Shown: positions 26,499-37,215, counted from the first letter of the stretch. The stretch: 64,000 nucleotides of DNA from Lewinellaceae bacterium (GCA_016710765.1 JADJUJ010000003.1:434001-498000); one strand, 5' to 3'. A program made the numbers and translations. Notes: generated by a model not told the origin, from the letters alone.

Positions 26499-28750
26499 AT
26501 GAGTAATTTGGTTTATCTGTTACCGCTTTTTGGAGTCGTAGGTCTGGTGTACATGTTTTTCCTGCAAAATTGGGTAACCAAGCAGGATTCTGGTGATGCC
26601 AAAATGGCCGTTATCGCCAAACACATCGCCGACGGCGCCATGGCTTTTCTTAAAGCCGAATACCGCATTCTCGCCATTTATGTGGTTGTAGCCGGCGGTC
26701 TGTTATTCTGGTTGAGTACCATGGTGGACACCAGCCACCCGCTCATCGTGGTTGCCTTTGTTATTGGCGCCCTCTTTTCTGTGCTGGCAGGTTTCATGGG
26801 TATGCGCATCGCTACCAAAGCCAACGTGCGCACCACGCAAGCGGCCCGTACCAGCCTCGAGCAGGCCCTTCAGGTATCGTTCAAAGGCGGCTCTGTTATG
26901 GGCCTCGGTGTTGCTGGCCTGGCTGTTATGGGTCTCAGCGCGCTGTTTGCCTTTTTCTACCACTTCTTTATGGGTAGTGTATATGGTGAAGACGGCTACC
27001 GCGCCATGTCGCAGGTGCTGGAAGTACTCGCGGGTTTCTCGCTGGGTGCTGAATCCATCGCACTGTTTGCCCGTGTGGGTGGCGGTATTTATACCAAAGC
27101 AGCCGACGTAGGCGCCGACCTCGTGGGTAAAGTGGAAGCCGGTATTCCGGAAGACGATCCGCGTAACCCGGCCACCATCGCCGACAACGTGGGCGACAAC
27201 GTGGGCGACGTAGCCGGTATGGGCGCCGACCTTTTCGGCTCCTATGTGGCCACGGTACTCGCTACCATGGTGTTGGGCAACTCGGTGATCCGCGACAGCA
27301 ACGGCATCAGCGATGTCTTTGGTGGCATCGGCCCAATTCTGCTCCCCATCTTCATCGCAGGTGTGGGCATTATCCTGTCCATCATCGGTATGCAGCTGGT
27401 ACACATCCGCAAAGGTGCTGAAACCAACTCCGATACTGTACAAGGCGCCTTGAACCGCGGCAACTGGGTGAGCATCATCCTGACGGGTGTGATTTGCTAC
27501 CCAGCCATCCAGTGGATGCTGCCTGCAACCATGACCATGAATTTCTTTGGTCAGGGCTCCGTAGTAGTGAGCAACAACGACGTATTCTTTGCCGTCATCA
27601 TCGGTCTGGCCGTGGGCGCATTGATCTCAGCCATTACCGAATACTACACTGGTTTGGGTAAAAAGCCGGTTATGGACATCGTTCGCCAATCGGCTACCGG
27701 TCACGCTACCAACGTCATTGCTGGTCTGGCTACCGGTATGATGTCGACCTGGATGCCCATCGTGCTGTTCTCCGGCGCCATCTGGGGCGCTTACAGCTTC
27801 GCTGGCTTCTACGGTGTAGCCATTGCCGCTTCGGCCATGATGGCCACCACGGCCATGCAGCTGGCCATCGACGCCTTCGGCCCGATTGCCGACAACGCCG
27901 GTGGTATCGCTGAAATGAGCGAATTGCCAAAAGAAGTGCGCGAGCGCACCGACGTACTCGACTCTGTGGGCAACACTACTGCGGCCATCGGCAAAGGTTT
28001 TGCCATTGCTTCTGCGGCCCTGACGGCCCTCGGCCTGTTTGCTGCTTATGTCGACTTTACCGGCATCGATGGCATCAATATTTTCAAAGCAAAAGTACTT
28101 GCCGCCTTGTTTCTGGGTGGTATGATCCCGGTGGTATTCTCGGCCCTCGCCATGAGTGCGGTAGGCCGCGCTGCCATGGATATGGTCAATGAAGTACGCC
28201 GCCAGTTCCGCGAAATTCCGGGTTTGCTGGAAGGCGACGGACAGGCAGAATACGGCCACTGTGTGGAAATTGCCACTACGGCTGCCTTGCGCGAAATGAT
28301 GATGCCAGGCATCATTACCATTGTTACCCCGATTCTTGTTGGTTTCTTCATGGGCGCTGAAGCCTGGGTGGCTACATGGCGGGTGTAACTGTCAGCGGTG
28401 TGATGTGGGCCATTTTCCAGTCGAACGCCGGTGGCGCCTGGGACAATGCCAAGAAATCCTTCGAGAAAGGCGTTGAAATCGACGGCAAAATGTACTACAA
28501 GGGCTCCGATCCGCACAAGGCTGCGGTAACGGGCGACACCGTGGGCGATCCGTTCAAGGATACTTCTGGTCCATCGATGAACATCCTCATCAAACTCACC
28601 TGTTTGGTAGGTTTGGTGATTGCCCCGATTCTGGGTGGTCATACCATTGAGGAGGGCCATTCCAATGTTGTTCCGCAAAAGCAGGAGCAGCAAATGACGG
28701 TTGCACCGGTACAGCCTGCTGCTGCGCCGATTGAGATGAAAAAAGATTAA
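26499..28750 (+). CDS. hppA: Membrane-bound ion-pumping pyrophosphatase (frameshift near C-terminus)
   Basis: Hydrolyses PPi to pump H+ or Na+ across the inner membrane. The signature ADLVGKVEAGIPEDDPRNPA, with DNVGDNVGDVAGMGADLFGS, is complete, and many hydrophobic helices are present. The reading VGNTTAAIGKGFA has Ala where K+-independent enzymes have Lys, so it is the K+-dependent type. The frame shifts at about 28362; one more C (GAAGCCCTGGG) gives GAEALGGYMAGVTVSGVMWAIF and the rest to 28750, matching family length (about 750 aa). The last 20 residues (QKQEQQMTVAPVQPAAAPIE) are a low-complexity tail. The break is most likely an error since the gene is otherwise fully conserved. Confidence 0.93.
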
Positions 28751-29460
28751 GGACAGGATAAACACGATTTTTCAGGACAAAAAAGGATCTTAATACCTGG
28801 TTTATTCTGAACGTCATTTCAATATGACGGTAGATTTTCAAAAATCGGTATCGAAGCAATTCGGTACCGGTTTTTGATTTTAGAGGTGTTGGGGATGGGG
28901 AAATAGATGGGGCGCCATTGGTGGGTCGCCGTTTTGGATTCAGTTTTCTACCATTATGCCTTCCCTTGGTGTGAAACACCTTGGAAGAGGGAGCCTAAAA
29001 AGCAGAAAAACCCCGAAGGGGTGAAATATTATAGATAACAAGACGCGCATTGGGGTTGAACCCCGAAGGGGTGGCATATTAGCGGTAATCCAGGGGGACA
29101 ATCAGGTTTTCAGGGATGGCCGAATGTTTGTTTGCTTACCGCATTATTGGGGCTCATTCAATTTGTATTCGGGCTTTTTAGGTTTTGCTGCGCAAAATAG
29201 TTTCCCGCAGAATGCGCAGAACGCGCAGATTTATTGCTGCGCAAAAATCCGCGCTGGCAGCGGTGAATTGCGTCAACGACTAAAACTGCTGATCGAATTT
29301 GGCTCAGCACAATAGCGATGGTCTGTTACATCTTGGGGTTTGGAATTGGGTATTGCCGGGTTTGGCTAGGATCCCTTATATCATAGCCTGCCGCCAAACC
29401 CCGAAGGAGTGAAAGATTGTAGATAACAAGACGCGCATTGGGGTTGAACCCTGAAGGGAT
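28751..29460. repeat. Long intergenic region with CCCCGAAGGGGT-type repeats
   Basis: No gene is supported here. Two related units share GTAGATAACAAGACGCGCAT (or ATAGATAAC...) followed by TGGGGTTGAACC, at about 29031-29063 and 29414-29446, each preceded by ACCCCGAAGGGGTGAAA or a variant and followed by another CCCGAAGGG palindrome. Such units are common between genes in this phylum. The short open frame at 29124-29315 has no homology-like features. Confidence 0.7.
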
Positions 29461-29740
29461 ACGGTTTACAAACAACTTTACGGTATCGGATTTTTAGGCC
29501 CGTAGGGCCGGCATTATGGTAGCCTTCCGCAGGCCCAATTTACGGAATGCCGTAGGCATGGCATTTCAAGGTTGGCGAATCATTGTTGTGTCCATTCGAA
29601 ACAGCCCCAAATTGCTGATGTAGCGGTGAAATTTGTCCAAATGCCAGCGGCTTAATGCCATGCCTACGGCATTCCAGGCCAAGATCAACGGTATGCTACC
29701 ATAATGCCGGCCCTACGGGCCTAAAAAATAGGACGCGGCA
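29461..29740. repeat. 280-bp palindromic repeat, copy A
   Basis: Terminal arms TTTTTAGGCCCGTAGGGCCG (from 29491) and CGGCCCTACGGGCCTAAAAA (to about 29727), inner arms GGAATGCCGTAGGCATGGCA and TGCCATGCCTACGGCATTCC. Largely identical to copy B at 32578-32851. No coding capacity. Confidence 0.88.
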
Positions 29741-29939
29741 CTAGCCCTTCGGGGTGGCATGCTGGTAGCACTGCAACGTGTTTCCGGCACATGATTTTTC
29801 ATACTGGCCACACCCTGGTTTGCCCTATTCCAGCAAAGGCCGCCATTCTTTTTCGGCTTTCCCTTGTTCTTTCTTTTCTTTGCATATCTCGTAACCGACC
29901 CTCAACATGTGGCGCAAGCCCAAATAAACATTTTATTCT
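29741..29939. other. Upstream region of the delta-60 gene
   Basis: About 200 bases with no gene and no perfect TAnnTTTG box; a T/C-rich CTTTTTCGGCTTTCCCTTG stretch lies near 29850. Confidence 0.4.
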
Positions 29940-31484
29940 ATGAACAAGTCCTTCGTTTTACTCCTGTTTCTTTCAGTAACCTTCAGCCTGCTCCATGCCC
30001 AGGGAGGATCCCTGGATGCCACTTTTGGCACAGCAGGAGTGGTCAATACCAGTTTTCTAAACGCACCTTCCGATTGCCGCGCCATGGCACTGCAAACCAA
30101 CGGAAAAGTAGTGTTGGCAGGCACCTATACTTTGGGAGGCTTTGGCAACATGGCCTTTGCGCGCTACAACACCAATGGTACGCTGGATGCTGGTTTTGGC
30201 ACTGCTGGTACCGCCGTTATTAATTTCACTTCGGCTGTCAGTGTCTCTTCGGTGGCGGTACTTGGTGACGGCAAAATCCTCGCCTGTGGCAGCTCCAACT
30301 CCCTCCCAACGCTGGCCAGGCTGACCGCTGCCGGTGCTGCAGATGCTAGCTTTGGCACCAACGGCGTAATTACGTTCGACAACGATGTCATATCCATTCT
30401 CGACATGCGGGTGTTGGGCAACGGAAAAATTGTAGGCTGCGGCCTTGCCGACCAGGGCAGTGGTAAACTGTTCACGGTTTTCCGCCGCAATGCCGATGGT
30501 TCGGCAGACGGTACATTTGGCACCAATGGGTTCACCTATACGGATATTGGTAACCTCGAAACCCTCACCCGTATGGCGTTACAAACCGATGGGAAAATCC
30601 TGGTGACGGGTACTGTCTACACCAATTCGAGCACCCAATACGACATGGTGCTGGTGCGCTACAACGCCAATGGCAGTCTGGATGCCAGCTTTGGTACGGC
30701 TGGTATCGCCAATGTTACCCTGGCTGCGGGTGCCGCTTATGAACAAGGCAACTGCGTAGCGGTGCAATCGGATGGCAAAATTGTAGTTGGTGGCCGCATC
30801 GCCAACGCAGGCCCTACGGTGTTTGCCATCGTTCGGTTCAACTCGAATGGTACGAAGGATACAGGATACGGCACGAACGGTGTGGTGACGACCAATTTTA
30901 ATGGCATCATTGACGAACCAAAGGCAATTGCCTTGCAGAGCGATGGGAAAGCTGTTGTAGTCGGTGTTTCCAATCTGGCTGGTGGGGTGACTGCCATTGC
31001 GATGGCCCGTTACACCACTGCCGGCGCACTCGACAACACTTTTGGTACTGGTGGGAAAGTAACCACCAATATTGGCAACAAATCCCAGGGAGAAGCCATT
31101 GTGATCCAATCCGACAACAAAATCCTGGTGGCCGGTTATGCTACGGTCAACAGCCTTCGTCAGTTCGCGGTGTGCCGTTATGGCGCCGGTACAGTGGGCA
31201 TTGCGCCCATTGATGTCAGCATTGACAACATCAGCCTGTTTCCCAACCCTGTGATGGATGCCAGGCCCAACATCTTCATCAGTTTATCGGATAATGCGCG
31301 TTACGATTGCACCGTGTCAACCATCGATGGCCGCGTCATCAGCCGCTGGTCGACGGGCGAACTTTCTACTGGCGCCCATTATATCCAGGTGCCCTTCCCT
31401 GCCGATGTGTCACCAGGGTTGTACCTTGTTTCCCTAAAGAATGGTGCAAGTGTTACTACGCTCAAATTGCAGGTAGGGCAGTAG
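29940..31484 (+). CDS. Secreted delta-60 repeat protein with T9SS tail
   Basis: 514 residues with a signal peptide (MNKSFVLLLFLSVTFSLLHA). At least seven repeats of about 55 residues follow the delta-60 pattern, e.g. LDATFGTAGVV ... QTNGKVVLAGT ... ARYNTNGTLDAGFG, which probably folds as a beta-propeller at the cell surface. The C-terminus (SLFPNPVMDARPNIFI, SPGLYLVSLKNG, LKLQVGQ) is a type A T9SS sorting domain. Binding partner unknown. Family call is solid. Confidence 0.9.
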   Translation: MNKSFVLLLFLSVTFSLLHAQGGSLDATFGTAGVVNTSFLNAPSDCRAMALQTNGKVVLAGTYTLGGFGNMAFARYNTNGTLDAGFGTAGTAVINFTSAVSVSSVAVLGDGKILACGSSNSLPTLARLTAAGAADASFGTNGVITFDNDVISILDMRVLGNGKIVGCGLADQGSGKLFTVFRRNADGSADGTFGTNGFTYTDIGNLETLTRMALQTDGKILVTGTVYTNSSTQYDMVLVRYNANGSLDASFGTAGIANVTLAAGAAYEQGNCVAVQSDGKIVVGGRIANAGPTVFAIVRFNSNGTKDTGYGTNGVVTTNFNGIIDEPKAIALQSDGKAVVVGVSNLAGGVTAIAMARYTTAGALDNTFGTGGKVTTNIGNKSQGEAIVIQSDNKILVAGYATVNSLRQFAVCRYGAGTVGIAPIDVSIDNISLFPNPVMDARPNIFISLSDNARYDCTVSTIDGRVISRWSTGELSTGAHYIQVPFPADVSPGLYLVSLKNGASVTTLKLQVGQ

Positions 31485-31607
31485 TGTGGCTGTAAAAAAT
31501 CGATGTGCGTCGGGTGGCTTTGTGCTGGCCGGCGCATTTTTGTTGTTTTCGTCTACAGTTCAACTATTGTTTGTTAATTGTTCCGACCTTTTTCAGAACT
31601 TCGCACC

Positions 31608-32543
31608 ATGAATACGATCCGCGAAACGAACTTCCATTTTCCGGGCCAAACGGCCTTTTACCGCGGCAAGGTCCGCGATGTGTACACGGTAGCCGACATG
31701 CTGATTATGGTGGCCAGCGACCGCATTTCTGCCTTCGATCACATTTTGCCAAGGGCCATTCCCTACAAAGGCGCGGTGCTGAACCAAACGGCCACGCATT
31801 TTTTAAATGCTACCCGCGACATTTGTCCGAACTGGCTCATCGCCTCTCCCGATCCCAATGTGGCCATCGGCCACCGCTGCGAACCGGTGCGGGTGGAAAT
31901 GGTTATCCGGGGTTACCTGGCCGGGCACGCGGCCCGCACGTACGCCAGCGGACTGCGTAGCCTTTGTGGCGTGGCCCTGCCCAACGGAATGAAAGAAAAC
32001 GATCCGTTCCCGGAACCCATCATCACCCCCAGTACCAAAGCGGAGGAAGGCCACGATGAAGATATTTCCCGGGAGGATATTTTGCGCAGCGGACTGGTAT
32101 CGGAGGAGGATTACCTTACCATGGAAAAATATACCCGCGCGTTGTTCCAGCGGGGTACGGAAATGGCCGCCAAACAAGGACTCATTCTCGTTGATACCAA
32201 ATACGAGTTTGGGAAAAAGAACGATGAGATTATCCTGATGGATGAGATTCATACCCCCGACAGTTCCCGTTATTTTTACGCCGAAGGTTATGCTGAGCGG
32301 CAGGAAAAAGGGGAGCACCAAAAACAGTTGAGCAAGGAGTTTGTGCGCGAATGGCTGATGGCCAACGGTTTTCAGGGCAAAGATGGGCAGCAAATGCCCG
32401 TCATGCCCGATGAGTTTGCCCAGGAAATCACTGAGCGCTATATCGAACTGTACGAAACCATCACTGGTAATACCTTCCATAAGGACCCTTCGGAACATCC
32501 TGAGGCCCGTATCGAACGCAACATCCTGAACTGGCTGGATTAA
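31608..32543 (+). CDS. purC: Phosphoribosylaminoimidazole-succinocarboxamide synthase
   Basis: SAICAR synthase of purine biosynthesis: CAIR + aspartate + ATP to SAICAR. The start at 31608 (MNTIRETNFHF) matches the usual Bacteroidota N-terminus. Motifs: YRGKVRDVY, ASDRISAFDHILP, RGYLAGHAARTY (substrate site), PIITPSTKAEEGHDEDIS, and LVDTKYEFGK with MDEIHTPDSSRYF. Length 311 aa, normal for the longer form of this phylum. Intact. Confidence 0.96.
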   Translation: MNTIRETNFHFPGQTAFYRGKVRDVYTVADMLIMVASDRISAFDHILPRAIPYKGAVLNQTATHFLNATRDICPNWLIASPDPNVAIGHRCEPVRVEMVIRGYLAGHAARTYASGLRSLCGVALPNGMKENDPFPEPIITPSTKAEEGHDEDISREDILRSGLVSEEDYLTMEKYTRALFQRGTEMAAKQGLILVDTKYEFGKKNDEIILMDEIHTPDSSRYFYAEGYAERQEKGEHQKQLSKEFVREWLMANGFQGKDGQQMPVMPDEFAQEITERYIELYETITGNTFHKDPSEHPEARIERNILNWLD

Positions 32544-32577
32544 TTTTGCACCATGAATACGCTCCACCACGAGGCCT

Positions 32578-32851
32578 ACGGTTTACACATAACTTTACGG
32601 TATTGGATTTTTAGGCCCGGAGGGCCGGCATTATGGTAGCATTCCGCAGGCCCAATTTACGGAATGCCGTAGGCATGGCATTTCAATGTTGGCGAATCAT
32701 GGTTGTGTTTATTCGAAATAGCCCCAACTTGCTGACGTAGCGGTGAAATTTCTCCAAATGCCAGCGGCTTAATGCCATGCCTACGGCATTCCAGGCCATA
32801 GGGTATGCTACCATAATGCCGGGCCTACTGGCCTAAAAATAGGACGCGGCA
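32578..32851. repeat. 275-bp palindromic repeat, copy B
   Basis: Second copy of the repeat at 29461-29740, with the same outer and inner arms and shared flanks ACGGTTTACA on the left and GGACGCGGCA on the right. It lies between convergent purC and the subtilase gene. Confidence 0.88.
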
Positions 32852-32900
32852 AAGATGTGTGTGAACCGTAAGGCACGAGGCGCGACAACAGCCACGAAAC

Positions 32901-34921
32901 CTATACTATTTGGATGTATTTTCCTATTACCCACTGCCCTTGCGCAATGCGGTACCAGCCATCGGTGCTGGATTCCAGTATATCCACGACATTGCCGTAT
33001 TTCAGTTGCGCAACCTGTCCGTTGCCAACCCCGGGGCCGGAGCGAACATTGAGAATAGAGCTGATCACTTTGCCTTTTCGGTTGGGCGATTGCACGCGAA
33101 CGTAATCGCCATGCACATAGGCGCCATTGCCAATACGCCACCAACTGCCGGTTTTTCCAGGAGATACACCTCGTCGCCTTTGTTCAGCGATGAAATTTTG
33201 GTGTAGGAAGTGGATGGGCCGTTGCGGATGCTAAGGGTGGTCGACAATACCACGCCCCGCTGCACCGATCCGGTTTCCGTCGGTGTGCTGGGGGTAGGTG
33301 TTGTGGGGGTGGATGGGGTAGTGGTGCCCAGGTTTTGTCCCCAGGCCTGTGCCTGCTGTACGGCGCGCAGGGCATTGATGCGGCCGTAGCCGTAATGGTT
33401 GGAATGACCGTTGGCGTCGTAGCCGGAGCCAATTTTGTCGGCACTGTTGCGCAAGATTTGGCCAATTGCCGATAGCGTGAGGTTGGGGTTGGCGCTGAGC
33501 ATAAGGGCACAAACACCGGCTGCCAGTGGCGCAGCGCTGGAGGTACCGCCGAAACTGCTGGTAAACCCGAGCGTAGCGGAGCGGCCATCGGGTGTCAGCT
33601 AAATGTTGCCTGTGGTGATGCCAACGCCTGCATCGCCGTCGGTGGGAGCACAAAGGAAAGCTTGCGATCCGTAAAAGGAGTAGCTGGAAAATTTATCCAG
33701 GCTGTTGGAAGCCGTGATGCAAAACACATTGGGATGTGCCCCAAAATCGCTGATGGGGCGGGGTTGGTAATTGGTATTGATGTTGGCATTGCCAGCGGCT
33801 ATAAAAATGGGTGTGCCTTTGCCACTGCGCCCTTCGCGGGCTACTTTGGCGATATAATTGGTCACGTAAGTAGATAAGGGCATAGGCTTGGGGTAACCCA
33901 GGCTACAGGAAATAACATCGGCACCGTTGAGCAGGGCGTGTTCAAAGGCCGACTTGATGGCGTCGTCGGTGAGTACCCCGAGTTTGATGGGGATGATTTT
34001 ACTGTTGGGCGCCGCGCCACTGATGCCATGCGCATCCACGGCTCCGGCAGCCACAGATGCACAAGAAGTGCCATGGCTCAGTACGGCCCAGGAGCCGTCG
34101 GACTTTCGTACGAAGGGCGAAACATCAGCGTTGCGATCCACCGCATTAAAAGGACTGCGCAATTTATTGCCATCTCCGCTGAGCAGGGGATGTTCGGTAG
34201 CAAAGCCTGTATCGATGACGGCAATTTTCAGGTAGCTGGAGCCCAGGCTTTGCAACTGTTTCCAGGCTGCTCTCACCTTAGCATCGGCGCCAGCCTTGAA
34301 ATGCGTTGAACCAAACATCGCATTTTGAATATCGATGATGGGGATCTGCTGCCCGGAGTTTTCCAGGTGCCACAGGCTGCTGCTGTACGGGCCACCTGGA
34401 GGGGTAAAGGCCCTTTCTGAGGGCATGGCGGCAAACTCCGGCTCTGCAGTGCGCACGATCTTGCTTTTTTGCAATTCCACGGCGCACTTGATGGGGTTGG
34501 GCGATTGGGGAGTTGTGCAAACCCGGTAAGCTGCTGTGTCGACCACTTCTTTGATGCTCAGGGCCAGGCTTTCCAGCAAGGCATGTTGGGCTTCGGGGTC
34601 GGCATCGGCCATGAATTCGATGTATAAATTGCCGGTTGGGATAAGTGGGTTTTCTTCATCCTCGTCAACAGCCCACATGTGGGTGCCAACAGCCACATCG
34701 GGTTGTAGGCGCAAATCGTCGAGTTTTTTATCAATTCCGGTGTCGGACTGAACGACCTCAAAATTATCGATTTGTTCTCCCAATTCCCCGCCGCTAATTT
34801 TTCGTTTTTTCAGCGATCGGGAACCAGGGAGGTATTGAACGGCGACTTTGGTTTTGCTTTTGGAGAGGTTGATGCTGCCGCCACCGTATTCCAGCGTGGT
34901 TTTATTTACTTTGTTGGCCAT
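32901..34921 (-). CDS. Subtilisin-like serine protease (S8) with SH3 domains, interrupted by a stop codon and a frameshift
   Basis: The catalytic Asp is in IAVIDTGFA, His in SHGTSCASVAAG, and Ser in FGGTSSAAPLAAG. An in-frame TAG at 33599-33601 (GITTGNI-stop-LTPDGRSA) separates the Asp/His part from the Ser part; a CAG codon would restore it. Further on, the A-run at 33152-33156 shifts frame; one more base gives LEKTGSWWRIGNGAYVHGDY and a second SH3b domain ending GKYIQIV at 32901. There is no signal peptide at the N-terminus (MANKVNKTTLEYGGG), but an N-terminal propeptide-like region of about 200 residues precedes the catalytic domain. Probably surface-exported; true pseudogene status unclear. 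Confidence 0.8.
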
Positions 34922-35011
34922 ATGTGGTGTAAATTGCTTTGTGCGGAAAAATACTAAAAACCGATCAGGCTGACCTCATTTTTCCATCATATTCTGCTAC
35001 CTTTCGCCTTG

Positions 35012-35920
35012 ATGGGAACCTGGGAATACATCCGTGCCATACTGCAGGCACTGGGCAATCGGCTTACGGCACATGCCGATGCCTTGTACCATTTTTTGGT
35101 GCCGGCTACAGGTGTTGTGTTGGTTCTCCTGGGACTTATCCTGTTGCTCATCGCAGTGCAAACCCGTTGGCGCCCTTTGCGGGTATTTATTTCTTACAAA
35201 CATGCCTACCAGGATATAGCGGATGAAATTCGCCAGTTTCTCAACCAGCAGGGCCGTGTTTTCAAGGTGGAAATGCTCGATTTTCAGGAGCGTTCGCACG
35301 ACCAGACCATTGCCGAGGTGCGGCGCATGATCCGGCATTCCGACATGATGATTTGTATTCCGGATCCGGCTAATCCTTCCTTCGTGAATGCGGAAATTTT
35401 GGCCATGTCGGTGCTCCAAAAACCCATCGTACTCATCCGGCACCAAAAAGAACAATTGTTGCCGCACACCGCGTTGAGCGGTTATCCCGTCTTATTGGCG
35501 GATGCTTTGCGGAAAAGGAAATTCCACCCACTGGCAGCTTATTGCAGATTTATCGGCCGCCATTACAGCGACTTAAAACGCCTGGGGCAGCGTTTGTTGC
35601 CGGCATTGATAGTGGTAGAGCTGGTCAAAGATTTTCGGGTTTACATCGCGTTGATATTGCTGGCCGTTGCCACCGGACTGACGGGTTGGGTTGCCTTGAA
35701 GGCTTTCCTGGGGCTGCTGGCCGGATTGACCTTGCTGGCGACCCTAGCGGTGGTATTATTGGGGTGGTGGACAGATCTTAGTGCCGTTCGGGTTGCGCGG
35801 CAGGAAATGTTGTCGGGCAACACCACTTACGAAAAACTGCGTGAAGCCCTCGGCGATCTGGGCAGTGATTTCGATATTTCGGATTGCCTGGATAAGGAAT
35901 CCCTGCCATCGGAAAATTGA
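35012..35920 (+). CDS. Membrane-anchored TIR-domain protein
   Basis: The ATG at 35012 is used (a TTG one codon earlier is possible). One helix at about 31-50 is followed by a TIR-like domain: FISYKHAYQDIADEIRQFL at 59-77, then HSDMMICIPDP, and NAEILAMSVLQKPIVLI with Glu128 at the position of the catalytic Glu of NAD-consuming TIR enzymes. Two more helices follow at about 200-250, then a short tail. Bacterial TIR proteins often hydrolyse NAD+ in antiphage or virulence settings; membrane anchoring on both sides of the domain is uncommon. A TACCTTTC -7-like box lies at 34998-35005. NADase activity is inference. Confidence 0.75.
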   Translation: MGTWEYIRAILQALGNRLTAHADALYHFLVPATGVVLVLLGLILLLIAVQTRWRPLRVFISYKHAYQDIADEIRQFLNQQGRVFKVEMLDFQERSHDQTIAEVRRMIRHSDMMICIPDPANPSFVNAEILAMSVLQKPIVLIRHQKEQLLPHTALSGYPVLLADALRKRKFHPLAAYCRFIGRHYSDLKRLGQRLLPALIVVELVKDFRVYIALILLAVATGLTGWVALKAFLGLLAGLTLLATLAVVLLGWWTDLSAVRVARQEMLSGNTTYEKLREALGDLGSDFDISDCLDKESLPSEN

Positions 35921-35981
35921 CCTAGCCAAGGGCCAGTTTTTGTGTGTAGGGTTTTGGGCGTTGATTCGCGCCTGAAAAAAC

Positions 35982-36443
35982 CTATTTGCAGCCGCTTTTT
36001 CTCCGAGTATCGATGATGTACTGGATTTTCCAACCTTCGGCGGTTTTAACCAACTGAAAGGAGTTGGTGCCGCAGTGCGAAATTTTTCCATTGACATAAA
36101 ACACATAGGGCGTCCACACGCTGGCAAGTTGATCCTCTACTGCAATTTTTCCGAATTTGATGACCTCCTTGTAATGATCCTGCGTTGGCGTACCGACGAA
36201 CTGGACAAAATCGCCAAAATTTTCGGTGTACACCGCAAGTTGCTGCTCCCGGTTGCGCATAAAAGTCTGGAATACCGGGGCATCGGTACAAGTACTTTTG
36301 AGCAAAGTAGTATCGCCTTTTTCCATACCCTCAAAAAAACGATTGATGACGGTTTTTACTGCTTTGACGTCTTGTTGCGACTGGGAGAAGCCTGGAACTG
36401 AAAACAGCAGGAGGGTCAGGGTTGTATTGAATAATTTTGACAT
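35982..36443 (-). CDS. Exported NTF2/SnoaL-fold protein
   Basis: The ATG at 36443 gives a signal peptide (MSKLFNTTLTLLLFSVPGFS); the longer frame to 36797 is unlikely. The mature 130 residues (QDVKAVKTVINRFFEGMEKGD, then WKIQYIIDTRRKSGC) form a nuclear transport factor 2-like domain. Function unknown. Intact. Confidence 0.8.
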   Translation of the reverse strand: MSKLFNTTLTLLLFSVPGFSQSQQDVKAVKTVINRFFEGMEKGDTTLLKSTCTDAPVFQTFMRNREQQLAVYTENFGDFVQFVGTPTQDHYKEVIKFGKIAVEDQLASVWTPYVFYVNGKISHCGTNSFQLVKTAEGWKIQYIIDTRRKSGCK

Positions 36444-36582
36444 GCGTAGTGCTTTTTTGTCAAAATTAAACCTGTAAGGTGTTTTAAAAGACCTTTTTCG
36501 ATGAAGCGGGGAGATTTTTGATCCATGGGTTGAAAAAAAACAGCGCAAGGTCGATTTTTCATTCACGAAGCCATGATTTATA

Positions 36583-36656
36583 GCCACGAAGGCACGAAGA
36601 CACAAAGGGATGGTTTTCCACCGGAATCTACTTTGTGTCTTGGTGCCTTCGTGGCC
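36583..36656. repeat. Intergenic inverted repeat CCACGAAGGCAC / GTGCCTTCGTGG
   Basis: CCACGAAGGCACGAAGACAC (from about 36581) pairs with GTGTCTTGGTGCCTTCGTGG (to about 36654), spacer about 30 bases. Lies between two minus-strand genes; probably a REP-like palindrome. Confidence 0.65.
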
Positions 36657-36675
36657 AAAAAAATCGTCAAAAAAA

Positions 36676-37059
36676 TCAGGCAAACCAGGCCCCCACCACC
36701 GGGATATCCTTCCGGTTTTGCCAGGCAATAAATGCGCTGCCGGCAAATACCGCCAAAGCCAGGTAGAACAAGGTGCCGCCATCGCCTTGCACTTCAATGC
36801 CGAGTTTGGTCAGGTGGGAGACAATTGCCCCGGAAATGACGCCCAGCGCCAGCGCTGCGCCGGTGCCTGCTGTTCGGGGGATCAGGATCAGCACGGCAGC
36901 GATGAGTTCGGCAATGCCCGATCCTATGCGTCCCCAAGGTTCTATTCCCAGCGTTTGAAAAATGTAAACGCTTTCGGGCGCAGCGGTGAATTTGAAATAA
37001 AGGGTTTGGAGCAGAATGGCCGCAACAAGGATGCGAACGGCCCAAGACAGAATTTGCAT
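36676..37059 (-). CDS. DoxX-family membrane protein
   Basis: Four transmembrane helices (ILSWAVRILVAAILLQTLYF, IGSGIAELIAAVLILI, ALGVISGAIVSHL, LFYLALAVFAGSAFIAW) with the DoxX layout. DoxX proteins are small redox-associated membrane proteins; the exact partner is unknown. ATG at 37059 preferred over 37092 because it starts directly at the first helix. Confidence 0.75.
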   Translation of the reverse strand: MQILSWAVRILVAAILLQTLYFKFTAAPESVYIFQTLGIEPWGRIGSGIAELIAAVLILIPRTAGTGAALALGVISGAIVSHLTKLGIEVQGDGGTLFYLALAVFAGSAFIAWQNRKDIPVVGAWFA

Positions 37060-37215
37060 AGGGTAGCAGTGGTTTGGTGAAAAAGTGTTCAAATGTAGCG
37101 GATCATGGTTAAATCAAAGTGTCGGCTGGAGAACATTTGGTTTTACCCTGCGTTTTTAAGGTCAATAAATCATCGTCGTGCGGACATTTTCAACAGCAAT
37201 CCGGGTATAAAATGG

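Noticed and set aside
29124..29315. Short plus-strand frame in the long gap after hppA
   Set aside because: Contains common intergenic motifs (CGCAGAATGCGCAGAACGCGCAG) and no protein-like pattern; no promoter or homologue visible.
28980..29460. CRISPR array from the repeated CCCCGAAGGGG units
   Set aside because: Unit spacing is irregular, spacers are not of constant length, and there are no cas genes; these are common intergenic palindromes.
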